DNA from: CAYZJB01 sp964478735
GTDB taxonomy: Bacteria > CLD3 > SB21
Assembly: GCA_964478735.1 (NCBI GenBank)
Contig: CAYZJB010000034.1
Location: forward strand, 1 to 40,753
Direction: 5' to 3'
DNA length: 40,753 nucleotides
Below are positions 34,835 to 40,753 of the stretch, piece after piece. How positions within the stretch are numbered: the first letter of the stretch is position 1; each line of letters begins with the position of its first letter. The translations under genes and the position numbers were made by a program. A model generated the notes under the pieces. It was not told the DNA's origin. It did no database searches and saw only the letters and a program-made list of their open reading frames with translations.

Positions 34835-34863
34835 TTGTCAAAGTGCGTTGACGCTGTTATATT
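34835..34863 (+). promoter_or_regulatory. Candidate panD promoter giving a near-leaderless mRNA
   Basis: TTGTCA (34835-34840), a 17-base spacer and TATATT (34858-34863), each five of six, end 11 bases before ATG 34875. Transcription would start about 5 bases before the start codon. No Shine-Dalgarno sequence is present. Confidence 0.6.
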
Positions 34864-34874
34864 ATGCCGCTTTT

Positions 34875-35261
34875 ATGTTGCGTTCGATATTCAAAGCCAA
34901 AATTCATCGCGCCCGGGTCACACAATTGGATCTGAATTATCACGGGAGCATCACGATCGACCAGGATTTGCTCGAAGCGACCGGTATTTTTCATAACGAA
35001 CGCGTTCAGATCGTCAATGCAAATAATGGCGCACGACTCGAAACGTATGTGATTGCCGGCAAACGGGGCAGCCGCGTCATCGGTCTCAATGGTCCCGCCG
35101 CAAGACTGGCCATGCCCGGCGACATTATCTCCATCATTGCCTACGGCATCATGGACGAAAAGGAAGCCCGTACCTTCAAGCCGACCGTCATCCTGCTCAA
35201 TGGCAACAACGAAGTGATTGAAAGTCACACCATCTCGTCCCATGACGAGATGCTGCAGTAG
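34875..35261 (+). CDS. panD: Aspartate 1-decarboxylase
   Basis: A 128-residue PanD. The proenzyme cleaves itself between Gly24 and Ser25 (YHGS), turning Ser25 into the pyruvoyl group that decarboxylates aspartate to beta-alanine for pantothenate and coenzyme A. The KIHRARVTQ start, Y-x-GSITID cleavage region, GKRGSR, NGPAA and GDIISIIAY all match the family. I start at ATG 34875 because E. coli PanD begins in the same place relative to the cleavage site; an ACG-like upstream extension to 34848 is open but has no support. No panB or panC is nearby; coaA is 33 kb away. The gene lies 37 bases upstream of the radical SAM gene. Confidence 0.95.
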   Translation: MLRSIFKAKIHRARVTQLDLNYHGSITIDQDLLEATGIFHNERVQIVNANNGARLETYVIAGKRGSRVIGLNGPAARLAMPGDIISIIAYGIMDEKEARTFKPTVILLNGNNEVIESHTISSHDEMLQ

Positions 35262-35297
35262 CCGATTTTCGTTTTTCCTATAAAATCATAAAAGGCC

Positions 35298-36689
35298 ATG
35301 CGACCTTCGATCCTGTTGGTCAACCCGTACATTTACGACTTTGCCGCCTACGATCTGTGGTTGAAGCCCCTGGGTTTGCTCTATCTTGCGTCCTTGCTTG
35401 AAGAAAACGGCTGCGACGTTGTGCTGGTCGATGCACTGGATCGATGGCATCCCGACGTGCTGCAGTTCGCCGGACGATCGGTCCCGCATTCAAAGCCCTT
35501 TGGGGACGGGCATTATTATAAAGAAGAAGTCGACAAACCCGGAGAACTGGCGCACGTACCGCGAAAATATTCGCGCTACGGGATGCCGCCGACCGTGGTG
35601 CGACGGCAATTGGAAAACATTCAATCATCGCGAACGATCGACGCCGTCCTGATCACGTCCGGAATGACGTACTGGTACCGCGGAGTACACGAATCCATTA
35701 CCATGTGCCGGGAAATATTCCCACGATCGACGATATTACTCGGCGGGATTTATGCGACTCTGTTCACGGATTTTGCCCGCACAACGTCCGGCGCGGACCT
35801 GATCATCGCGGGAGAGGGTGAACGGCAGGTGTTGAGGTGGTTAAAGGAAAAATTTCAGATCGAACCCAAGTACGCTTACACGACCGACGACGACTTTCCG
35901 CCTCCGGCCTACCATCTGTACGACCGTCTTGATTATGCGGCAATGCTGACGTCGCGAGGCTGTCCGTACACGTGTTCGTTTTGCGCGACGCACGAACTGT
36001 CCGATCGATTTCGCCGTCGAGATCCCTCCCGCGTTGTGGCGGAAATTGACCGTTATGCAGGCCGTGGGATCCGGAATATTGCTTTTTATGACGACGCCTT
36101 GTTTGTCAATGCCGACCGGCATATTAAAGTGATTTTGCGCTACGTTGCGGCAAAGCCGTACTCAGTGAACTTTCACACGCCGAACGGACTGTTCGCCAAA
36201 CTTGTCGATGAGGAACTGGCCGAACTTATGGTCGCCGCCGGCTTCAAGACGATTCGGTTGAGCTATGAAACGAAAAACCCCGAACGGCAGAAGCAGATGC
36301 GCAAAGTCGTCGATGGCGATCTTGTTCGGGCGCTTGCCCATCTGGAACGGGCGGGTTTTCCGCGGCATGACGTTACGGTTTATCTGATCATGGGCTTGCC
36401 GTTTCAAAAGCCGGCGGAGGTCGAGGACAGTATCCGATACGTACACGATCTCGGTGCACGGGTCAGCCTGTCGTCCTTCACGCCGATTCCGGGTACGCAG
36501 GAGTGGAACCATGCCGTGGAGCATTTCGGGTTTCCACAAGACGTGCCGTTGTTGACGAATAAATCGGTATATCCGTTGCGACGTCGGGATTTCACGATCT
36601 CAGATTTTGATCGGCTCAAATCGATGGCCGTTGAAGGAAACCGTAAGTTGACATCTGAAGCCGTATCGGACTATCATGTTCTGGCCTGA
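35298..36689 (+). CDS. B12-binding-type radical SAM protein of unknown product
   Basis: A 463-residue protein with an N-terminal Rossmann-type cobalamin-binding-like domain (about 1-170; ILLVNPYIYDFAAYDLWLKP, LLGGIYATLF, IIAGEGE) and a radical SAM core with C222-xxx-C226-xx-C229 (TSRGCPYTCSFC), followed by RNIAFYDDALFVN. The classic DxHxxG cobalamin motif is not seen, so B12 may not be bound. Such proteins methylate or rearrange unactivated carbon and often act in hopanoid, lipid or cofactor synthesis; the substrate cannot be told. TATAAA at 35279-35284 is a possible -10 box close to the ATG, with AAAAGG as a weak ribosome binding site. The next gene follows the stop by 34 bases. Confidence 0.85.
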   Translation: MRPSILLVNPYIYDFAAYDLWLKPLGLLYLASLLEENGCDVVLVDALDRWHPDVLQFAGRSVPHSKPFGDGHYYKEEVDKPGELAHVPRKYSRYGMPPTVVRRQLENIQSSRTIDAVLITSGMTYWYRGVHESITMCREIFPRSTILLGGIYATLFTDFARTTSGADLIIAGEGERQVLRWLKEKFQIEPKYAYTTDDDFPPPAYHLYDRLDYAAMLTSRGCPYTCSFCATHELSDRFRRRDPSRVVAEIDRYAGRGIRNIAFYDDALFVNADRHIKVILRYVAAKPYSVNFHTPNGLFAKLVDEELAELMVAAGFKTIRLSYETKNPERQKQMRKVVDGDLVRALAHLERAGFPRHDVTVYLIMGLPFQKPAEVEDSIRYVHDLGARVSLSSFTPIPGTQEWNHAVEHFGFPQDVPLLTNKSVYPLRRRDFTISDFDRLKSMAVEGNRKLTSEAVSDYHVLA

Positions 36690-36723
36690 AAATCTAAAAA
36701 CCCTTGGCCATTTGTGGAATGGA

Positions 36724-37968
36724 ATGTCTGTGAAAACGGTACATCGTTGCCCTATCCTGCGGGCGGCGGTGCGGGTTTTCGTCGGTTGTGCAGTGGCCGT
36801 ATCCGGACGTCTCTTCGCTCAGGATTATGCGGCATCCATTCGTGAGCATCAAAAAAACCTGGCACAAATCAAAAACGAACTGACGACATACGAGTCGGAA
36901 GTCCGCCGTCAGACGAAAAAGGAAAAATCAGAGCTGGACCGGCTCAACCAGGCCAACCGGAAAGTCGCACTGCTCCAACAACTTATCGGGGAACTCGAGG
37001 TCGGTCGGAAAACGACGGAACTCAACATCCAGTTGTTGCAGCGTCAGTTACAGAATACGGAGGAAGAACTGAAAACCTTGCAGCGGCTCGTTGCCGATCG
37101 TCTCCTCCAGGTCTACAAACACCGAGAAGAAGATCCGCTGGCGCTCGTGCTGACGTCAGCTTCCGTGGGCGAGGCGTACGCGCGAATGAAGTATTTTCGT
37201 CTGATTCACGAACAGGACAAACGCGACGTTCGATTGCTGCGGCAGAAAAAAGACGATATCGAAGAGCGGCGTGCGGCGGTCGAGCTGGAGTTCCATCGTC
37301 TCAAAAACCTGATTGCCGAAAAGCAGAATGAACGGACCCGTCTCGACGACGAACTCCATCGACGGCGACAGTCCCTGACGGCGATTCAAAAAGACAAAAA
37401 AATGCTCGCCTCGATGATCGATCAGAAAAAAGAGGACCTCGAGACGATGCGGTCGCTCATTGTTGCGTTGGAAAAAAAGCGACTCGAAGAGGAGGCCCGC
37501 CGTGCCAAGGCGGCCAAAGAAGCGGCGGGAGGAGTCGTTGAAAAACGTCCGACGTTCATCGAAAAATCGTCATTCCATTTATACAGGAAGCAGCTGCCCT
37601 ATCCTGCCGCGGGCCGCGTCGTAAAAAAATTCGGCGACCAAATTCATCCCGTCCACGGCACAAAAACTCGCAATCCGGGCATTGAGCTATTGACCTCCAC
37701 AAACGCCGCCGTGTACGCCGTCGCGAGAGGACAGGTGACCGTTGTGACCTGGCTGCGGCGTTTCGGCAATACCGTCATGATCGATCACGGCGGAGGATAT
37801 TACACCGTGTATGCGTATCTTTCGGAAATGTACGTCAGCGCCAATCAGATCGTCAACCCGGGAGACGTTATTGCACGGGTGGACGAATCCGAAAACGGAC
37901 AACCGCTCCTGTATTTTGCGATCTTCAAAGACCGTGAACCTCTGGATCCCATCGCATGGCTGAAATAG
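36724..37968 (+). CDS. EnvC-like murein hydrolase activator with degenerate LytM domain
   Basis: A 414-residue exported protein with a signal peptide (cleavage near LFAQ), a long coiled coil (about residues 22-270, rich in K/E/Q/R heptads) and a C-terminal LytM/M23-fold domain (about 300-414; YPAAGRVVKKFGD, NPGIELLTSTNAAVYAVARG, MIDHGGGYYTVYAYL). The zinc ligands of active M23 peptidases are lost: the H-x3-D motif reads N-x3-E and H-x-H reads L-L-Y-F. This is the EnvC/NlpD pattern, in which the domain activates cell-wall amidases at the division site instead of cutting itself. The frame is open from ATG 36676, overlapping the radical SAM gene; I prefer ATG 36724 because it directly begins the signal peptide. 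It overlaps the next gene by 13 bases. Confidence 0.88.
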   Translation: MSVKTVHRCPILRAAVRVFVGCAVAVSGRLFAQDYAASIREHQKNLAQIKNELTTYESEVRRQTKKEKSELDRLNQANRKVALLQQLIGELEVGRKTTELNIQLLQRQLQNTEEELKTLQRLVADRLLQVYKHREEDPLALVLTSASVGEAYARMKYFRLIHEQDKRDVRLLRQKKDDIEERRAAVELEFHRLKNLIAEKQNERTRLDDELHRRRQSLTAIQKDKKMLASMIDQKKEDLETMRSLIVALEKKRLEEEARRAKAAKEAAGGVVEKRPTFIEKSSFHLYRKQLPYPAAGRVVKKFGDQIHPVHGTKTRNPGIELLTSTNAAVYAVARGQVTVVTWLRRFGNTVMIDHGGGYYTVYAYLSEMYVSANQIVNPGDVIARVDESENGQPLLYFAIFKDREPLDPIAWLK

Positions 37969-38942
37969 TCCCGACCGTTCCGGCTCAGCGTTCCGGCTTA
38001 CGAAAAGTGTTATGGGCATCGGTCAAAATAGGCCTGACCGTCGGTCTGATCGTCGTGGTGATTCAAAAAGTCGACTGGTCTGCGATCGTTTCCGAATTTT
38101 TGGACATCAAACCCGTCATGTTCGTGATGGCGCTTGCCGTGGCCGTGTTGAACATTTACATCCAGTATCGAAAATGGGGCTTTCTCGTTCGCATCCCATA
38201 TCCCGAGGTGCCGCCGCGTCACGTGTATGCGTCGTTACTGTGCGGATTTTCGATCGGGCTGATCACGCCGGGGCGTCTGGGAGAACTAGGTAAAGGTTTA
38301 TTCATTCCCGGTATTTCCCGTGCGCAGGCGACGGGCATGTCGATTCTCGACAAGGTTTTTTCTCAACTGCCCCTGGCGATGTTCGGTTTGCTGGCCATCG
38401 CGTATTTTTCAACGCGAACGTCGAGCTTTTCAGCCGGCGTCTACGTTTTATGTGCCGCCCTCGCAGGCGCATTGTTCGTACTGGCGCATCTGATACTTTT
38501 TCGTCCACAAACGCTTCGGCAGTGGATTCGCGGTTCCTCGAACCTTGTCGCTCGAATGCCGTTGACGGAAAAGCTGACGATGTTACTCTCGACGACGGAG
38601 GTATTCAAAAAAAATCACTTTCCGCCCAGTCTGATGTACGGCGTTGTTTTTCAACTCATTATTTATCTTCAGACGTTCCTGTGCGTCGGAACGTTTCATG
38701 ACGTTGACGTCCTTCCCGCCCTGGCGGCTTCGGCGGCAGCCATGTTTGCCAAGTCGTTGTTGCCCATTGCCGTGATGGACCTTGGCGTGCGGGAAGGGGC
38801 GATTATGTTTTTTTTCGGAATGGCTGCCGTTCCGTCGTCCGCCGCGCTCAACGGATCGTTGTTGCTTTTTCTGATCAACGTACTGATTCCGGGCATCATG
38901 GGGTTGTACTATGTCTGGAAGATCAAACATACTCCCGTTTAA
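37956..38942 (+). CDS. Flippase-like (YbhN/LPG synthase TM region) membrane protein
   Basis: A 328-residue polytopic membrane protein with about eight hydrophobic segments of the lysylphosphatidylglycerol synthetase TM region / UPF0104 family. Landmarks are IQYRKWGFLVR, the GFSIGLITPGRLGELGKG segment, ILDKVFSQLPLAMFGLLAI and a late LGVREGAI loop. Members are thought to move lipids or lipid-linked sugars across membranes; no synthase domain is fused here. It overlaps EnvC by 13 bases at its start and thiE by 32 bases at its end, so it is in a tight operon. Function is inferred only. Confidence 0.85.
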   Translation: MAEIVPTVPAQRSGLRKVLWASVKIGLTVGLIVVVIQKVDWSAIVSEFLDIKPVMFVMALAVAVLNIYIQYRKWGFLVRIPYPEVPPRHVYASLLCGFSIGLITPGRLGELGKGLFIPGISRAQATGMSILDKVFSQLPLAMFGLLAIAYFSTRTSSFSAGVYVLCAALAGALFVLAHLILFRPQTLRQWIRGSSNLVARMPLTEKLTMLLSTTEVFKKNHFPPSLMYGVVFQLIIYLQTFLCVGTFHDVDVLPALAASAAAMFAKSLLPIAVMDLGVREGAIMFFFGMAAVPSSAALNGSLLLFLINVLIPGIMGLYYVWKIKHTPV

Positions 38943-39546
38943 ATTTTACGCAATCACGGACCGATCCCGTATCCGGCGTTCACCGTGGACGGATCACGTA
39001 CGGGCGCTCCTCGATGAAGGCGTACAGGCCGTTCAAATTCGTGAAAAAGACCTATCAACGCGCCAGTTGCTTTTTGCCGTCGATGCCATCCTCGAACGGC
39101 CCGACTCGGCATCGTTTCTCTGGATCAACGACCGTGCCGATATCATCCTGGCTCGCGATCTTGCAGGAGTACATCTAGCGGAGTCCAGTATGCGGCCGTC
39201 GATTGTACGGTCAATTCTCGGAAGCAAAATGATCGGCGTTTCCGTTCACTCGCTGGAAGGCGCGGCGGCAGCTTCGGCAGAAGGCGCGGATTTTTTCGTT
39301 GCCGGGCCGATCGCCCCGACCAAGTCAAAACCGCCGGGACATTCCGTCATGTCCGAAGCTTCATTCAAGGAAATCTGTCTTTCCGTCAACATTCCGGTGC
39401 TCGCACTCGGAGGAATCACGCTCGATGCGGTGCCGCGTCTACTCGACCTCGGGGCATACGGGGTGGCGGGTATTTCGATTGCGTTGGACGATACGGCCTG
39501 GAAATCCCGGCTAAAATCATTGCGGGACATTCTCGGTCATCTGTAA
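38911..39546 (+). CDS. thiE: Thiamine phosphate synthase (ThiE/TenI family)
   Basis: A 211-residue TIM-barrel protein of the ThiE/TenI family. Landmarks are QIREKDLS (phosphate/pyrimidine site), INDRADIILARDLAGVHLAE, GVSVHSLEGA, FFVAGPIAPTKSKPPG and the final LGGIT and GVAGIS strands. ThiE joins hydroxymethylpyrimidine pyrophosphate to thiazole phosphate; TenI-type relatives aromatise the thiazole instead. The K-x(5)-G loop and complete QxREK favour ThiE, but without other thi genes nearby TenI cannot be excluded. It starts inside the preceding flippase gene. I see no TPP riboswitch in front of this operon. Confidence 0.85.
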   Translation: MSGRSNILPFKFYAITDRSRIRRSPWTDHVRALLDEGVQAVQIREKDLSTRQLLFAVDAILERPDSASFLWINDRADIILARDLAGVHLAESSMRPSIVRSILGSKMIGVSVHSLEGAAAASAEGADFFVAGPIAPTKSKPPGHSVMSEASFKEICLSVNIPVLALGGITLDAVPRLLDLGAYGVAGISIALDDTAWKSRLKSLRDILGHL

Positions 39547-39570
39547 ATTTCGCCAAAGGAAGGAGTTGCC

Positions 39571-40044
39571 ATGATCGCTTTCAAACATATTCTCGTTCCG
39601 ACGGATTTTTCCGATGCGTCGAAGATCGCGCTCAATGCGGCTCTGGATATCGCAAAGTTGTTTCGTTCGGATGTGGTTTTGTTGCACGTGTACGAGCCGA
39701 TGGTTTATTTTTCAGATATGCCCATCGGGATGACCGACATCGTCACGCTGGAACAATCGGTTCGCGAGTCGTCGGAGACGTATCTCGACTCCCTGATCGA
39801 TCACGTGCGTTCCCGCGGAGATTGTGAGGGGTTGCGCGTCGACAAAGCCGTTGTTCAGGGAAAACCGTTTGCGGAAATCATTCGGGTTGCCGCCGAACGT
39901 GACACGGACCTGATCGTCATGTCCACACACGGTCGGGGCGGATTGGAGCACATGCTGCTCGGCAGCGTGACGGAAAAAGTCGTTCGCAAAGCGCCTTGCG
40001 CGGTGTTGACCGTTCGTGTCAAAGATAGTGTGAAGAAAAAATGA
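39571..40044 (+). CDS. Universal stress protein UspA family
   Basis: A 157-residue single-domain Usp with the N-terminal HILVPTDFSDAS strand-helix, DLIVMSTHGRGG and the ATP-binding pattern G-xx-G-(x)-LLGSVTEKVVRKAPCAVLTV. The ATP-binding class usually acts as a stress sensor in the cytoplasm. A good AAAGGAAGGAG site precedes the ATG. The stop overlaps the next start as ATGA, so the two are translationally coupled. Confidence 0.93.
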   Translation: MIAFKHILVPTDFSDASKIALNAALDIAKLFRSDVVLLHVYEPMVYFSDMPIGMTDIVTLEQSVRESSETYLDSLIDHVRSRGDCEGLRVDKAVVQGKPFAEIIRVAAERDTDLIVMSTHGRGGLEHMLLGSVTEKVVRKAPCAVLTVRVKDSVKKK

Positions 40045-40652
40045 AAACGGTCTCCGCGGTCCTTCTGGCCGGCGGGGCTTCGGCGCGCCACGGACGCAAC
40101 AAGCTGACACTTCCGCTTGGCCATTCCACCGTGATTCAAACGTGCGCCGGAGCGTTCGGCGCATTGCATCTGAGGGAAATCGTGGTGGTGACGGGCTTCT
40201 ATCACGACGACATCACTGCCCTGACGTTCGGATTCCCCATCCGCATCGTTCAGAACCAGGCGCACGCACGGGGCATGACGTCGTCGCTGCGATGCGGGTT
40301 GTCGTCGCTGATGGAAAAGGTCAAGGGCGTTTTCATTTGTCCTGCCGACATGCCGTTGATCCGTTCGTCAACGCTGGTGCAGATGATCCGTGCATGGAAT
40401 CCGGAAAACGCGGTGGTCCCCCGATATCGTCTGAAGCGGGGTCATCCCGTGCTGTTACCGTGGATGATGGTCCGATGGTGCGTGGAAAACGACGAAGATC
40501 GCATCTTGCCGCGCGCGTTGGAGACGTTCCAATCGTCGGTGGTTGAACTCGACGTGGAGGATGAAGGAGTCCTTTTCGATCTGGACCGGCCGACGGATTA
40601 TGAAACCTGCGTGGCCCGATGGAACTCTCTCAATGGAAAATCCGGTATTTGA
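40041..40652 (+). CDS. MobA/MocA-like nucleotidyltransferase
   Basis: A 203-residue nucleotidyltransferase of the MobA-like NTP transferase family. The nucleotide-binding start VLLAGGASARHGRNK matches L-A-G-G-x-S-x-R-x-G-x-x-K; ADMPLI is the metal-binding strand and GHPVLLP the late signature. MocA joins CTP to molybdopterin to make the cytosine dinucleotide cofactor of molybdenum hydroxylases; MobA uses GTP. The R-G-H-P-V and length favour MocA (YgfJ type). No molybdenum hydroxylase gene is visible, but the window ends soon after. It overlaps the Usp gene by four bases (ATGA). Confidence 0.85.
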   Translation: MKTVSAVLLAGGASARHGRNKLTLPLGHSTVIQTCAGAFGALHLREIVVVTGFYHDDITALTFGFPIRIVQNQAHARGMTSSLRCGLSSLMEKVKGVFICPADMPLIRSSTLVQMIRAWNPENAVVPRYRLKRGHPVLLPWMMVRWCVENDEDRILPRALETFQSSVVELDVEDEGVLFDLDRPTDYETCVARWNSLNGKSGI

Positions 40653-40753
40653 TGACGGGCAATTTGATTTGTGTGGACCTCGCCCCTTGCTAAAAAGTAT
40701 TAAGCCTCATGACGAGGTCGCCACGGCTCGTGCTCGTGCGTGAGCCAGACCAG
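40653..40753. other. Right edge of the window, no supported gene
   Basis: After the MobA-like stop, a short frame from ATG 40633 runs to TGA 40743 (36 codons) with no recognisable family or good ribosome binding site. It may be the start of a larger gene broken by the edge, or nothing. I see no terminator. Confidence 0.3.

Noticed and set aside
38911..38960. TPP riboswitch in front of thiE
   Set aside because: thiE starts inside the preceding gene, so there is no leader, and no CTGAGA-type riboswitch core was seen before the operon.
40543..40743. Frames after and over the end of the MobA-like gene
   Set aside because: Either out-of-frame shadows or too short to support at the window edge.

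Overview
The window (40.7 kb, moderate GC) is a bacterial chromosome segment with a complete rRNA operon. A TonB-dependent receptor with a carboxypeptidase-like plug extension, a broken secreted propeller ending in a type IX secretion sorting domain (NYPNPFNP motif), lipoproteins and export signals all indicate a diderm of the FCB (Fibrobacteres-Chlorobi-Bacteroidetes) superphylum or a related candidate phylum. I cannot name the lineage; the 16S gene at 22332-23850 would settle it. The sequence looks like a draft or metagenome assembly: it has a 100-N gap flanked by an exact 55-base repeat.

Layout: (1) 114-2855, fatty-acid hydroxylase facing an overlapping coaA/hemW pair. (2) 3134-14330, a long same-strand accessory cluster: five exported proteins, most with LPP20-type domains (one, two or three copies; one also with a CsgG/TolB-like C-terminus), then an exported TPR-CHAT caspase-like protease, a broken small lipoprotein, a TolB-like/TPR protein and a PD40 propeller interrupted by the gap and a frameshift. 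(3) 14439-21865, housekeeping: uvrA, hprK, an orphan MCE/MlaD protein, a ZIP metal transporter and convergent glmS. (4) 22027-28006, the rRNA operon with tandem promoters, 16S, tRNA-Ile(GAT), tRNA-Ala(TGC), 23S, 5S, processing stems and terminator. The 23S gene carries a 410-nt group I intron after E. coli position 1931. The intron has lost its homing endonuclease and carries a twin-hairpin repeat in its core. (5) 28221-34713, TonB receptor, a decayed group II intron just after its terminator, an M23 lipoprotein and a propeller pseudogene. (6) 34875-40652, panD, a radical SAM protein, an EnvC-like protein with a degenerate LytM domain, a flippase-like membrane protein, thiE, a universal stress protein and a MobA/MocA-like nucleotidyltransferase, tightly packed or overlapping.

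How the genes work together: the LPP20-CHAT cluster is the best candidate for an undescribed system. All its members are exported, the LPP20 proteins are clearly paralogous, and a caspase-like protease is encoded directly behind them. Its function cannot be read from sequence alone. Other points of interest are the intron-invaded 23S gene, the nested repeat inside that intron, and several genes (panD, hprK, perhaps hemW) whose -10 box lies so close to the start codon that leaderless mRNAs are likely.
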